This document shows positions 12,647 to 21,423 of a stretch of DNA of 64,000 nucleotides, in pieces; the stretch's first letter is position 1; every line of letters begins with the position of its first letter. The position numbers and the translations under genes were made by a program. The DNA comes from Acidipila rosea. GTDB taxonomy: Bacteria > Acidobacteriota > Terriglobia > Terriglobales > Acidobacteriaceae. The DNA lies in contig NZ_SMGK01000003.1 of the NCBI RefSeq assembly GCF_004339725.1, positions 62,001 through 126,000 of the forward strand. Reading direction: 5' to 3'. Below the pieces are notes generated by a model. That model searched no databases. It was given only the letters and a program-made list of their open reading frames with translations, and was not told the DNA's origin.

Positions 12647-13233
12647 TCGCCCATCTGCGCGGCCGTCTCTTTTCCAAGCAGCCCGGTCAGGCCATCGTTG
12701 AGGCTTCGGGCGTCGGCTATGACGTCATCATCAGCGTGCCCACCTTCACCGCCCTGCCCGTCGAGGGCGCCGAGGTCTCGCTCTTCATCCACACCCACGT
12801 CCGCGAAGACGCACTCGCGCTCTTCGGCTTTCTGGAGCTTGCCGAGAAGCGGCTCTTTGAGCGCCTGATCACCGTCTCCGGCGTAGGCCCCAAGCTTGCC
12901 GTAACCATCCTCAGCGGCCTCAGCCCGGAGCGTACCGTCTCCGCCATCCGCGCGCAGGACCACGCCACGCTCACCCGCATCCCCGGCGTCGGTAAAAAGC
13001 TAGCCGAGCGGCTCGTGGTCGAGCTCAAGGACAAGCTCGACGACATGGCCGTAGCGCCCGCCCAGCAGATCGCCGCCGGCCCTGCGGCTGACGACGTACT
13101 CTCTGCGCTCGTCAACCTCGGCTACCAGCGCCCCGCCGCGCTGAAGGCGATCGAGACTGCCGGAGAACGAGACAAGGCCGCCGGTGCCGATTTCGACGCG
13201 CTCTTCCGCGCCGCGCTCAAAATTATTCGATAA
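12643..13233 (+). CDS. ruvA: Holliday junction branch migration protein RuvA
   Basis: 196 residues, standard length. RuvA tetramers bind four-way junctions and load RuvB. The OB-fold N-terminus starts MIAHLRGRLFSKQPGQAIVE. Two helix-hairpin-helix motifs follow (TVSGVGPKLAVTILSGL about 73-90 and RIPGVGKKLAERLVVELKDKL about 108-128). The C-terminal RuvB-binding domain is seen at DDVLSALVNLGYQRPAALKAI. The start overlaps the stop of the preceding gene by four bases. ruvB and ruvC are not adjacent. Confidence 0.96.
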   Translation: MIAHLRGRLFSKQPGQAIVEASGVGYDVIISVPTFTALPVEGAEVSLFIHTHVREDALALFGFLELAEKRLFERLITVSGVGPKLAVTILSGLSPERTVSAIRAQDHATLTRIPGVGKKLAERLVVELKDKLDDMAVAPAQQIAAGPAADDVLSALVNLGYQRPAALKAIETAGERDKAAGADFDALFRAALKIIR

Positions 13234-13256
13234 GCTATTGCTCACGAGGTGTAAGT

Positions 13257-13442
13257 ATGGCTGCTCCCTGCTGCGAGAAAAAGGGAAATCCCAAACTGTT
13301 TCTGCTCTCCGGTGTGCTCTTCCTCATCGCCGGAGTAGGCTCCGCCTTCGGCCCTCATAAATCGGTGGGGTTCCTGTGGGTTACGCTCGGCGTTCTGTAC
13401 GTGGCCCTCTGGTGGCGCAAGCGTCCTGTCGACCAGCGCTGA
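13257..13442 (+). CDS. Small membrane protein with N-terminal Cys pair
   Basis: A 61-residue protein with two hydrophobic helices (about 14-31 and 37-53), an N-terminal ACCEKK segment and a basic C-terminus. GAGG lies seven bases before the ATG, which supports real translation. It lies 23 bases after ruvA and may share its transcript. The adjacent cysteines could bind metal or be modified, but nothing else points to a function. Family not recognised. Confidence 0.6.
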   Translation: MAAPCCEKKGNPKLFLLSGVLFLIAGVGSAFGPHKSVGFLWVTLGVLYVALWWRKRPVDQR

Positions 13443-13443
13443 A

Positions 13444-13941
13444 TCACCGAGTGTAGAAGCTGTAATCGGCCGTATACGGCACTTTGATCTTCTGCCCGGC
13501 CTGGTCGGCTTTTTCGCATCCCGCTTTCGGAGCCAGCCCTCCGTGGGTATTGCTCCTGCGGATGTAAGCCACCTGGGCCAGCTTTCCGCTCGCCGTGCCC
13601 GGCACCGCACTCAGCAACAGCCAGGGAATGGAGCCCGCATCCGGTGACGCCTGGCTGGAGATCACCCGCCCCTTCACATGGCTGCCGTCATTCAGCTGCC
13701 AGGTGGGCCCGGCAAAATGCTTCCCCACCACCTTGCCGTTGCCGTCCAGCAGCTTTGCATCCGGCCCTTCGAGCTGCCATTGCAGAAAGCCGTGCTCCTT
13801 GCCGCACTCGTAGATCTGTACCCCATCGCCCTTCGCCTGAAGCACCAGGCCGGACGCGCCTGCCTTATCCGTCTGCCCACGCAGCATGGCTGACGGCGCC
13901 AGGATCAGAAGAAGGAGACACCAGACTCTCATGCCGGACAT
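13444..13941 (-). CDS. DUF3455 secreted protein
   Basis: About 165 residues with a cleavable N-terminal signal (MRVWCLLLLILAPSAML then RGQ). The mature part has the DUF3455 blocks: GVQIYECG, LEGPDAKLLDGNGKVVGKHFAGP, TWQLNDGSHVKG and a C-terminal Cys in KAGCEKADQAG. Members are small exported proteins of unknown role, seen in bacteria and fungi. I chose the ATG at 13941 because GGGA precedes it; the ATG three codons later is also possible. It is convergent with the small membrane protein, with no intergenic space to speak of. Confidence 0.85.
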   Translation of the reverse strand: MSGMRVWCLLLLILAPSAMLRGQTDKAGASGLVLQAKGDGVQIYECGKEHGFLQWQLEGPDAKLLDGNGKVVGKHFAGPTWQLNDGSHVKGRVISSQASPDAGSIPWLLLSAVPGTASGKLAQVAYIRRSNTHGGLAPKAGCEKADQAGQKIKVPYTADYSFYTR

Positions 13942-14037
13942 TTTAGTCCCATAACATTTCATACGCGGCCCATCTGGGCCATCCATCCTCACCAGCAGGG
14001 GCGGCGAACCGGAAGCAGGTCCGCCGTCCCCGTCAGT

Positions 14038-16110
14038 TTACTTCCTGTCATCTGCGTTCTTCTGGTTCCCATCGTCCTTCGCCGCCCCCTTCGCCGCCGC
14101 GTTGATAAAGGCCATTCCATTCGGCGTCCCATAGCCGGTCACATTGTCCCAGCCCGGAGTAATCGTCAGCGACGTATCCGTACCAAAGGTCAGGTCCAGG
14201 TACTGGCCGTTCGCCAGATCCCACAGCGCGCTGAAGAACTCCGTCTGGTTCTGCAGCGGATTCGCCAGTGCGCTCGGCGAGTAATACGTCGGCCCGCTGC
14301 TGTCGAAGACCGTTCCGGCAACATCCTCCGGCGAGCTTACCGGCACAATGTCGGTGATCTCATGCGAGTTCATCTTCGCAATGATCGGAGCCGCCTGCCC
14401 CAGCCAGTGCCCTGCCTTCTGGTTGGCAATCGCCCAGATGCCTGAGAAAATCGGCGCCGCAAGGCTGGTGCCGCCGTAGACCTCGACGTACTGGCCGCCC
14501 AGGTTCGGGTCGGTCACCACGATCTCCGTGCCGGTAAAGGGATCCGCCAGCGCCGAGACGTCCGGCTGCTGCCGCATCGTTCCCGGCAACGATTTCTGGT
14601 AAGCAGGCTTGCGGAAGTAGATGCTCGGTCCGCCGCCGGCTCCACCATAGTTGCCGACATTGAGCGGCGGATCGAAGACGCCATTCATGGCAAAGGAGAG
14701 ATAGGTCAGGTTATTTCCCCAGCCTGTCTGGCCGTTTCCTCCGCCCGACTTGGGCAGCCCGACGCTCGTGCCGCCGACTGCCGTCGCATACGGCGAGTCG
14801 CTCGGAACGCTCGCGGACGGCTGGCCGAGCATGGCAACGTTGTCCCCGCTGTCGCCCGTCGCGAAGTTGACCGCAATGCCGGCCGCCGCGCCCAGCTCGA
14901 TGACCTCGTTATAGGCCTCCAGCACCGCCGGTCCCGATTCCAGCTCCGGATAGCCATAGCTGTTTGAGATCACGCTCCCCAGGTGATGAGTGATCGCATA
15001 CAGCAACGTGTACTGAAAGTCGTTGTCCTGCGCAGATGCCGCAATTAACAGCTTGATATTCGCGCCCGGCGCCATGGCATGCGCCCACTCCACATCCAGC
15101 GAGATCTCAGGAATCCAGCCGGTGTTAGGAAGAAATGGCTGACCCTCTGGATAGATCACCTGGAAGTTCTTGGCGTTCAGTTGCGGCAGCTTGTTGAGGG
15201 CCGAGAAGGCGTTGGCATCTTCCGTGATCGTCGGCGAACCATAGGCGTCGATGATCACAATCGTCTGCCCTGCACCGTTCAGCTTCTGCTTGTACGCCTG
15301 GTCCAGCCCGTAGGTGGATTGCACCTGTGCGGCGGAGTACCCGCACGGCGACAGCGTGCCCTGCTTCGTATTGTTCGGGTCAGCGCCATATACGTTGCCA
15401 AAGAACACCCCCACCGGCAGACTCGCTCCCTGCGTCGTCAGTGTCACGGCCCTCGCGTGATAGAAGCACTGCGAAGCAAAGTAAATTCCGTTTGCCTTGG
15501 CCAGCGGCACCGCAGCCGTGGGTCTGCCCGTCCGCGGGTCGGCCTGGCGCAGGGCATAGGGGTGGACACCAAAGTTATTCAGCCCGGTTACCGTGCTGAC
15601 GAGCGCACTCGCCTTCCCGGCAAGGCGAGGAGCTGCCACGTTGGCGTGATAAGCACGATTCCGATAGTGGAACTGGTGAATCTGCGTGTTGAACGCTTCT
15701 TCGATCTGGGAGACCGTGCCGCGCGCACGGATCGCCAGATGGTTAGGCTCCGTTTCGAGAATGGAGAGGTTATGGGAGGTCAGCTCCTTCCTCACCGTCT
15801 CCATCTCCTCTTCCGTCGGAGCATATGCCTTCAGGTCCTGTGCGCTCAGCCATTTGTGGTACATCGGCGAACCGGGCGTATAAAGGGCTTCTACTTTCTT
15901 ATCGAGCGCAGCCTTGTTATGCAGCTCCATCCAGACCGTCACGCCCATCTCTTCGTTGGCATTCGCGTGCCCCTGGTCCAGGGCATGGGCGGTGAAGCTG
16001 GGAACCCCGCCATGTGACTGCGCGACGGCTGCTCCTGGCGATAGAGTAACTACAGCAAGCGGCAGAAGCGTGGAGACTGTAAGTTTCAACAGTGTCATTG
16101 AGTGCGTCAT
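14038..16110 (-). CDS. Secreted sedolisin-type serine-carboxyl peptidase (S53) with activation domain
   Basis: 690 residues. Signal peptide to about residue 31 (ends AAVAQ), then a pro-kumamolisin activation domain (about 35-190, with YHKWLSAQDLKAYAPT), then the catalytic domain. The S53 triad is intact: Glu and Asp four residues apart in PEISLDVEWAHAM (about 336-340) and the nucleophile Ser in GGTSLAAP (about 545). The oxyanion Asp is in NFATGDSGDN (about 420). The calcium-site aspartate is expected in GWDNVTGYGTPNG near the C-terminus. S53 enzymes are acid-active endopeptidases. GAGGA lies six bases before the start. The C-terminal tail is rich in K, D and N. Confidence 0.94.
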   Translation of the reverse strand: MTHSMTLLKLTVSTLLPLAVVTLSPGAAVAQSHGGVPSFTAHALDQGHANANEEMGVTVWMELHNKAALDKKVEALYTPGSPMYHKWLSAQDLKAYAPTEEEMETVRKELTSHNLSILETEPNHLAIRARGTVSQIEEAFNTQIHQFHYRNRAYHANVAAPRLAGKASALVSTVTGLNNFGVHPYALRQADPRTGRPTAAVPLAKANGIYFASQCFYHARAVTLTTQGASLPVGVFFGNVYGADPNNTKQGTLSPCGYSAAQVQSTYGLDQAYKQKLNGAGQTIVIIDAYGSPTITEDANAFSALNKLPQLNAKNFQVIYPEGQPFLPNTGWIPEISLDVEWAHAMAPGANIKLLIAASAQDNDFQYTLLYAITHHLGSVISNSYGYPELESGPAVLEAYNEVIELGAAAGIAVNFATGDSGDNVAMLGQPSASVPSDSPYATAVGGTSVGLPKSGGGNGQTGWGNNLTYLSFAMNGVFDPPLNVGNYGGAGGGPSIYFRKPAYQKSLPGTMRQQPDVSALADPFTGTEIVVTDPNLGGQYVEVYGGTSLAAPIFSGIWAIANQKAGHWLGQAAPIIAKMNSHEITDIVPVSSPEDVAGTVFDSSGPTYYSPSALANPLQNQTEFFSALWDLANGQYLDLTFGTDTSLTITPGWDNVTGYGTPNGMAFINAAAKGAAKDDGNQKNADDRK

Positions 16111-16332
16111 CTGAAATCCTCGTGGGGTGGAAAACAGGGATGGTTAGGCCTGCGCCGCAGAGGGCGGCTCGCTGGACACAGGCTGGTTGGGCGAGACAAC
16201 GAGTGATGCAGGAAAGGCAGATACTTACAGCCAGCGAGAATCAGGTCTCGCTTCAGGTCACTACAAGGCAAATCCAACAGCTGACTTTAGTAACCGGTCT
16301 ATTGCCGGAAACTCTTTATAGTACGGATAGCG

Positions 16333-17097
16333 ATGAACGGCAAGTTAAACTTTTCCACAACTCCGACGCCCCTGAAGATCCATTCCGGCTCCCCTCACTT
16401 CCGCGCCGAGGCACTCCGCTTCCTCCGCGGCCTCAAGCGCAACAACGACCGCGAATGGTTCGAGGCTCGCCGGGCGGTCTACGAGCGGGAGCTCAAGCAG
16501 CCCATGCTCGCCATCCTTGAAGCGATTACCCAGGCCATGATTGACTTCGCTCCCGGCCATGTAAGACCGGCACAGAAATCTCTGATGCGGATTTACCGTG
16601 ACACGCGCTTCTCCGCCGACAAAAGTCCTTACAAGACTCAGGTTGCCGCCTGGTGGACGCACAACGCTCTCAGCAAGACCTCAGGCGCGGGCTACTACTT
16701 CCACCTTTCCTCGACCGAGTTCACCATCGCTGCCGGCGTTTACATGCCGCCTCCCGAGCAGCTCCTCGCCATTCGTAATCACTTGCTCACTCATCATGAG
16801 GAGCTGCGCAAACTGCTGGACGGCAAAAAGCTCCGGCGCGTGATGGAGCTGCACGAACCCCTGGCCCTGACCCGTCCGCCCAAGGGCTTTCCCGCCGCCC
16901 ATCCCGCCCTCGACCTCATTCGCTGGAGACAGTGGGGCGTCACTGCGATCCTGCCCGCTGAGGCAGCACTCGAGCCGGATATGCTCGGCGCTATTGTCTC
17001 TCGCTTTCGTCTCGCCGCTCCCCTCGTTGACTTCCTCAACGGGCCGCTACTAAGCTCGTCAACGCCGGCAAAACGAGTGCTTTTCCCCCTGCCCTGA
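16333..17097 (+). CDS. DUF2461 (TIGR02453) family protein
   Basis: 254 residues, soluble. Family blocks: ALRFLRGLKRNNDREWFEA at the N-terminus, LMRIYRDTRFSADKSPYKT near residue 95, and AGYYFHLSSTEFTIAAGVYMPPP. Biochemical function is not established for this family. The ATG lacks a Shine-Dalgarno sequence, while a perfect-looking -10 hexamer TATAGT sits at 16317-16322, only 11 bases upstream. The mRNA may therefore be nearly leaderless. It is divergent from the sedolisin gene across about 220 bases. Confidence 0.88.
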   Translation: MNGKLNFSTTPTPLKIHSGSPHFRAEALRFLRGLKRNNDREWFEARRAVYERELKQPMLAILEAITQAMIDFAPGHVRPAQKSLMRIYRDTRFSADKSPYKTQVAAWWTHNALSKTSGAGYYFHLSSTEFTIAAGVYMPPPEQLLAIRNHLLTHHEELRKLLDGKKLRRVMELHEPLALTRPPKGFPAAHPALDLIRWRQWGVTAILPAEAALEPDMLGAIVSRFRLAAPLVDFLNGPLLSSSTPAKRVLFPLP

Positions 17098-17438
17098 GCG
17101 GCTGGAGCGCTCATCTCTCTTCTGCACGCAACAGGCGATCGACGGCTCCTTCTGAAACAGAAATGGCCTGAAAACCAGTAAATGTCCATGATTTAGGTAC
17201 AAAACCCGAAAAAACCTGTGGAAACAGCCGTTTTGCCGTTGACAAACATTTCTATCCGCCGCAAGGTAAATTGCGGTGGGTCTTCTGAAACCCGCATGGA
17301 TAAAGGGCATTCGCCACACTTTGGTAATGGTCGCCCATGCAGCAGAGGCTCGGCAGCAACGCTTCACCGCGCCGCAACTGGCCGCGCGGACACCCGCAGA
17401 TGGTGGAGCTAAATTCGTAACTGGAGGAATTACAAATC
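17098..17438 (+). promoter_or_regulatory. 341-base leader/promoter region of the HU gene
   Basis: No convincing gene here. A TTGACA hexamer lies at 17239-17244, but no good -10 is found at the usual spacing (TAAATT comes 22 bases later). A small inverted repeat (CCGCAA / TTGCGG, 17259-17276) follows, then GC-rich sequence to the GGAGG site before the HU start. The spacing suggests a long untranslated leader. Confidence 0.3.
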
Positions 17439-17735
17439 ATGGCAGCAGCAATGACCAAGACAGCGCTTGTGCGCCACATGGCGGAGAAGCTCGAACTGAC
17501 GAACAAGCAGGCAGCGGCGTTCCTCGACCTCCTGGCTGAAACCGCAGTCAAGGAAACCAAGAAAAACGGCGTTTTCGTAATCCCCGGCCTCGGACGCCTC
17601 GTCAAGGCAGAGCGCAAGGCGCGTCTTGGACGCAACCCGCAGACCGGCGAGCAGATCAAGATCAAGGCAAAGACGGTGGTCAAGTTCCGCGTAGCGAAGG
17701 CTGCGAAGGACACCATCGCGCCGCCCAAGAAGTAA
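17439..17735 (+). CDS. HU-family DNA-binding protein
   Basis: 98-residue histone-like nucleoid protein. The N-terminal helices (TKTALVRHMAEKLELTNKQAAAFLDLLAE) form the dimer body. The beta arm region carries FVIPGLGRLVKAERKARLGRNPQTGEQIKIKAKTV in pieces typical of HU/IHF, including GRNPQTGE. The C-terminus is lysine-rich. GGAGGA precedes the ATG by about ten bases; an internal ATG at codon 5 is an alternative start. It is monocistronic, bounded by a long upstream region and a downstream hairpin. Confidence 0.94.
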   Translation: MAAAMTKTALVRHMAEKLELTNKQAAAFLDLLAETAVKETKKNGVFVIPGLGRLVKAERKARLGRNPQTGEQIKIKAKTVVKFRVAKAAKDTIAPPKK

Positions 17736-17749
17736 GAGTTCTCAGAAGA

Positions 17750-17779
17750 GGTCCGCGTCTCGCAATCGGGACGCGGGCC
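17750..17779 (+). terminator. Hairpin downstream of HU gene
   Basis: A ten-base stem with one mismatch (GGTCCGCGTC against GACGCGGGCC) and a ten-base loop lies 14 bases after the HU stop. It is GC-rich but lacks a T-run. Likely a terminator or 3' stabiliser. Confidence 0.45.
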
Positions 17780-17940
17780 ATTCGCAGCTCGACACCTGCC
17801 TCAAACGCCCGCCGCACACGCTTCGCGGATCTGCCTTCAGACACACGCTTCCGCCAGCTTCTTTTGCTTCCCGTCTGTTGCTTCCTGTTTTTACTCTGAG
17901 TTTTCCACTGCATCGCGGCTTCTCTGGAAAATCCGTCCCG

Positions 17941-18693
17941 TCATCGCCCGTCGCGCAGCCTGGTAGCGAGCCGGTCCGGCAGCCCGGCGCGAATGATTCT
18001 CATCTGTGCGAGGCGCACATCGTAGGGCACGCGGCAATAGGTCACCGTTGCAGCACGATCATCGTAGATGGCAAAAGCTGCGCGCCAGTCGCCGTCGCGC
18101 GGCTGCCCTACTGAGCCGGGATTGAGCAGGTAGCGTCCGCCCTCGCGCAGCTCGAGCTGCCAGCTCTCCGCCTCATCGTGCGTCAGATAGTCCGGCTGCA
18201 GGCGATACCATTCGTCTCCGTTGGTGGCGAAGCCCCCCTGCAGGTGCGTGTGTCCGAAGAAGTTGATGCGCGACGGCGACTGCTGCAGCGGCTCCCACGC
18301 ATCCCGCACCGAGAGCAGATACTGGTCTTCGTCGAGCGGTGAACCGTGCATGCAGCTCACGTTCGACGCCTCCGGGGTGATCGGTCCCGCGGCGAGATGG
18401 CGCAGCCATGAGATGTGCTCGGCCGAGAGGACACACTGCGTCCAGCGAGCAGCGCGGCCTGCAATAGGATTGAAGTCTTCTGTGCCCGTAAGGCCGCTGC
18501 AGGCGCGATCATGGTTACCGCGAACGAAGATCTCACCGAGGCCGCGAACGCGGTCGATCACCTCATTGGGGTTGGCGCCATAACCGACAATATCGCCCAG
18601 GTTCCAGACCGTGTCATAGGCAGGCGCGGTATCGAGCACTGCGTTCAATGCGTCGAGATTGGCGTGAATGTCGGAGAGAATCAGCGCACGCAT
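17941..18693 (-). CDS. Calcineurin-like metallophosphoesterase (YfcE/diadenosine tetraphosphatase type)
   Basis: About 250 residues. Metal-binding motifs of the superfamily are in order: SDIHAN (DxH, residue 7), NLGDIVGYGANP (GDxxG), VRGNHDR (GNHD), MHGSPLD, and FFGHTHLQG (GHTH). It is expected to hydrolyse phosphomono- or diesters with two divalent metals; the substrate is unknown. I start at MRALILSDIHAN because homologues begin there. An in-frame ATG about 100 bases upstream lies in the palindromic intergenic region and would add an unlikely tail. No strong ribosome-binding site is seen. Confidence 0.87.
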   Translation of the reverse strand: MRALILSDIHANLDALNAVLDTAPAYDTVWNLGDIVGYGANPNEVIDRVRGLGEIFVRGNHDRACSGLTGTEDFNPIAGRAARWTQCVLSAEHISWLRHLAAGPITPEASNVSCMHGSPLDEDQYLLSVRDAWEPLQQSPSRINFFGHTHLQGGFATNGDEWYRLQPDYLTHDEAESWQLELREGGRYLLNPGSVGQPRDGDWRAAFAIYDDRAATVTYCRVPYDVRLAQMRIIRAGLPDRLATRLRDGR

Positions 18694-18770
18694 GAAAAGA
18701 GGCCCAATCCAGAATAACGCGGGCAACAGGCCGATGCGCAGCGGCAGTTTGGATGTCGGCAACCGATGGC

Positions 18771-18818
18771 AATAATTATTATCAGATAATAACAATTATC
18801 AAACGATAATTGTTATTA
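18771..18818. promoter_or_regulatory. Cluster of AT-rich overlapping palindromes between divergent genes
   Basis: Three symmetric elements are packed together: the self-complementary AATAATTATT (18771-18780), TTATTATC-A-GATAATAA (18776-18792), and a perfect 14-base inverted repeat TAATAACAATTATC / GATAATTGTTATTA with loop AAAC (18787-18818). The region is far more AT-rich than its surroundings. It lies about 80 bases from each of two divergent start codons, so an operator for a dimeric regulator is the simplest reading. Confidence 0.55.
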
Positions 18819-18901
18819 CATAAGATCCAAAAAGTCGCCCAAAAGGTCCTTAAATGGCAAAGATTGCTACAATCGGGGCAATCTAACTACCCTTGGATTT
18901 T

Positions 18902-19624
18902 ATGGCTAGAATGCAGGTTTCACGCAGAAGTTTCATGTCTACGGCAGCGCTCGGCACCGCCGCTCTGGCGGGGATTTCCACTCCCGCGCAGGCAGAAAAT
19001 TCCGAAGTGTTTTTCGCCCGTGGAGACTGGAATACGGCCTCCTTCAACAAGCTGCTGCGCGCGCGCAAAACCATGAAGCAGCTCTTCGATGTAACCGCGC
19101 CGGATGGTGAAAGCCTTGCGCTGCACATTCATAATGCGTTCTCCGGACTGGAGCGCGGCTTCGGTATTCCCGCCGAGAAGATCATGATCGTCGCGGCGCT
19201 GCGCGCTGGTGCGAACGTGATGAACTTCGACGACTATGCATGGAAGAGGTACCAGATTGGCGCGGCCTTCAAGATCAATGATCCTGCAACAGGCAAGCCT
19301 GCGGAGCGAAATATCTTCTACGCCAGCAGCAAGGCTCCTGAGGGCAACTACGCCTCGGACGATCCGAACGACCGCCGCTCCATCAGCTGGGATGACTCGA
19401 TCCAGGCCCTGCAGCGGCGAGGCGTGCAGCTACTCAGCTGCCATGTAGCGACGGAAGGTTTCGCAGAGGGAACCGTGAACAGACTGCATCTGAAAGAGAG
19501 TGCGGAGAGCGTAGCGCGCGACCTGTTGCAGCATATGTTGCCCGGGGTGATCGCTGTGCCCAGCATGGTTTCTGCGATTCCCGTTCTCGAGAAGCAGGGC
19601 GGCTTCGCCTACCTGCGGCTGTAG
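18902..19624 (+). CDS. Tat-exported DsrE-like fold protein
   Basis: 240 residues. The N-terminus is a twin-arginine signal (VSRRSFMSTAALG, hydrophobic core, cleavage near PAQA-EN at about residue 35). The mature part has the pattern of DsrE/YchN-like sulfur-relay folds: alternating strands and helices (KIMIVAALRAGANVMNFDDYAW), RRGVQLLSCHVATEGFAEG, then LPGVIAVPSMVSAIPVLEKQGGFAYLRL at the C-terminus, which matches the usual DsrE ending in shape. One cysteine sits at the position often used in such proteins. No Shine-Dalgarno is visible at 18902. DsrE assignment is by pattern, so function is open. Confidence 0.75.
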   Translation: MARMQVSRRSFMSTAALGTAALAGISTPAQAENSEVFFARGDWNTASFNKLLRARKTMKQLFDVTAPDGESLALHIHNAFSGLERGFGIPAEKIMIVAALRAGANVMNFDDYAWKRYQIGAAFKINDPATGKPAERNIFYASSKAPEGNYASDDPNDRRSISWDDSIQALQRRGVQLLSCHVATEGFAEGTVNRLHLKESAESVARDLLQHMLPGVIAVPSMVSAIPVLEKQGGFAYLRL

Positions 19625-19635
19625 AGCCTCTCGCG

Positions 19636-21345
19636 TCAGAAGTCGGCTCCGCCTTCATTCGGAGCGTTGCTCAGCACCATCTTGCCGCCGCTTCTGGCGA
19701 TGACGTAGACAGGAGCGGCGAAGGCAGGAGCGAACTGCTCCTCTGTCCAGAGAAAGACGCGTCCCGGGCCATTCCACAGCTTGGCCAGCGCCGCCTGGTC
19801 TAGAAAGACGGGCGGGAGATCGTTGAAGGACGCTCCATACGCCAGCTCTCCGCCGCGGCCATTCACGACCAATACCCGCCGCCCCAGATAGAAGGCAAAG
19901 CTGGAAGCCTGTTCGAGGCGGCCGTTGATAACGATTACCGAATCGGCGTTCAGCTCAGGGGAAATGGCCTGAGCAAGGTTCTGCGAGGAGTTGACGGCTG
20001 AGACCGTAACCAGCGCCGCCTGCGTGCCCAGAAGCACAAAGACCATCATGCCCGCGAGAAAACAGTTTGCCAGGCGGGCGCGACCGCGGCGGCGCAGCAG
20101 CAGGTTAGCGCCAGTGCCCACCAGCACAGCCGTGGCAATGATGCCCGGAGGAACATGGAGCCAGGCGACAGCTCGATGACTGAGCCCCGCGACGTGGGGC
20201 TGGTAGCGCAGCAGCACGGCACAGCCGAGAGCAATGAGGACGCCAACGCGAAAGAGCAGCTGCGCGCGCTTGACGCCGGCGGCGGCGGGGGACTCTTCAT
20301 CGGCGGCAAGCCAGTCCGCAGCCATCATGGCAAGAGGCGGGGCCAGCGCGACCACTCCCACCTGCTGGGGAAAGAGTAGGCCTAGCAGCACAGCGGTCAG
20401 CAGCCAGCAGGAGAGTAGGCGACGCTTCGCATGCTCCTCCTCCGGGCACTCGGGACACTGGGCGCTGTGGAAGATGACCCAGGGCAGAAACGCCGCGAGG
20501 AAGATGAGGAAGTACGAGAGCATGCCCGTGGCCGCCGTCGCGTGGTGCCGCATGAAGAGGAAGAGTTCACGGCCCTGATGCGCGACGAAGTAATGCCACA
20601 GAAAGCCGTGCGCGGGACCCGGACCCCGGTTGGCGAGGCTGGCAGCAATGTGCCACGGAAGGGCCAGCAGCAGGAAGACGGCAAGTGCTGCGAACGGATG
20701 CCAGCGCTGCAGGTGGCTGAGACGCCGTGACCTGACCAGCACCAGCGCGACGGTGATGAGCGGCACGAGCAGGCCCGGCAGGCCCGCGCTGAGAAGAGCG
20801 AGGGCGCAGGCGGCTGCGAAGCCGATCGCGCTGCCAAGCGTCGGGCCCAGGCGCAGGGATCTCCAGAAGAAATGGGCGGCGAAAGAGGCTGCGAGCGCCG
20901 TGAGGACAGTGCCGTTCATCTCACGGGTGCCGGCGAAGAGGGCGACGTTTGTCACCAGGATCAGCGCGGCGTAAAAGCCTGAACGGCGAGCGCGGTCTGC
21001 GGGGCCGTTGAGCGTAAGGTCAATGGCCATGCGGAAGGCCACCAGCACCAGCAGCAGCGCGGTGAACGCCAGTGGCAGACGCGCAGCCCAGTCGGAAATG
21101 CCGAAGATGCGGAAACTGGCGGCCATGGCCCAGGTCGGGGCAGGAGCATCTGCGAGATAACGGACGCCATCGGCGTAAGGCGTGATCCACTGGTGGCGCA
21201 GCATCATGCCGCGGGCGGCCTCGGCGCGCAGCGCGTCGAGCCCATCGGCAAGCGGCGGCGTAAAGAGCGTAAAGGAGCCGTAGAGCAGCAGCCAGAGGCC
21301 CAGCAGGGGAAGTACGAATCGCTTTGCAGTGAGGTAGCTTTTCAT
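19636..21345 (-). CDS. ArnT/PMT-like polytopic glycosyltransferase
   Basis: About 569 residues with some 11 transmembrane helices and a C-terminal soluble domain. The first periplasmic loop resembles ArnT/PMT (GT83/GT39) enzymes: RAEAARGMMLRHQWITPYADGVRYLADAPAPTWAM in outline, then FGISDWAARLPLAF. Such enzymes move sugars from polyprenyl phosphate to lipid A or proteins. The catalytic acidic pair usual in this loop (DE) is not evident; DGLDALRAE stands there, so activity is uncertain. A TATAAT -10 lies at 21362-21367 (minus strand), just before the start, which lacks a ribosome-binding site, suggesting a nearly leaderless mRNA. A TTG four codons upstream is an alternative start. Confidence 0.8.
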   Translation of the reverse strand: MKSYLTAKRFVLPLLGLWLLLYGSFTLFTPPLADGLDALRAEAARGMMLRHQWITPYADGVRYLADAPAPTWAMAASFRIFGISDWAARLPLAFTALLLVLVAFRMAIDLTLNGPADRARRSGFYAALILVTNVALFAGTREMNGTVLTALAASFAAHFFWRSLRLGPTLGSAIGFAAACALALLSAGLPGLLVPLITVALVLVRSRRLSHLQRWHPFAALAVFLLLALPWHIAASLANRGPGPAHGFLWHYFVAHQGRELFLFMRHHATAATGMLSYFLIFLAAFLPWVIFHSAQCPECPEEEHAKRRLLSCWLLTAVLLGLLFPQQVGVVALAPPLAMMAADWLAADEESPAAAGVKRAQLLFRVGVLIALGCAVLLRYQPHVAGLSHRAVAWLHVPPGIIATAVLVGTGANLLLRRRGRARLANCFLAGMMVFVLLGTQAALVTVSAVNSSQNLAQAISPELNADSVIVINGRLEQASSFAFYLGRRVLVVNGRGGELAYGASFNDLPPVFLDQAALAKLWNGPGRVFLWTEEQFAPAFAAPVYVIARSGGKMVLSNAPNEGGADF

Positions 21346-21376
21346 CGCGGCTGCCAACGCGATTATAGAGAAAGCT

Positions 21377-21402
21377 GCCCGGGGGTGAAGAACCGCCCGG
21401 GC
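21377..21402 (-). terminator. Hairpin after the 57-residue gene
   Basis: A 7-bp GC stem (GCCCGGG / CCCGGGC) with a 12-base loop is followed on the minus strand by AGCTTTCTCT. It separates the small gene from the ArnT-like gene, whose -10 hexamer lies immediately beyond. Confidence 0.5.
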
Positions 21403-21423
21403 TTTGAAGTGAAAAGCGGCGGT

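Noticed and set aside
17239..17272. TTGACA and TAAATT as a sigma-70 promoter for HU
   Set aside because: Spacing of 22 bases is too long for a standard promoter; recorded only as a weak hint in the leader entry.
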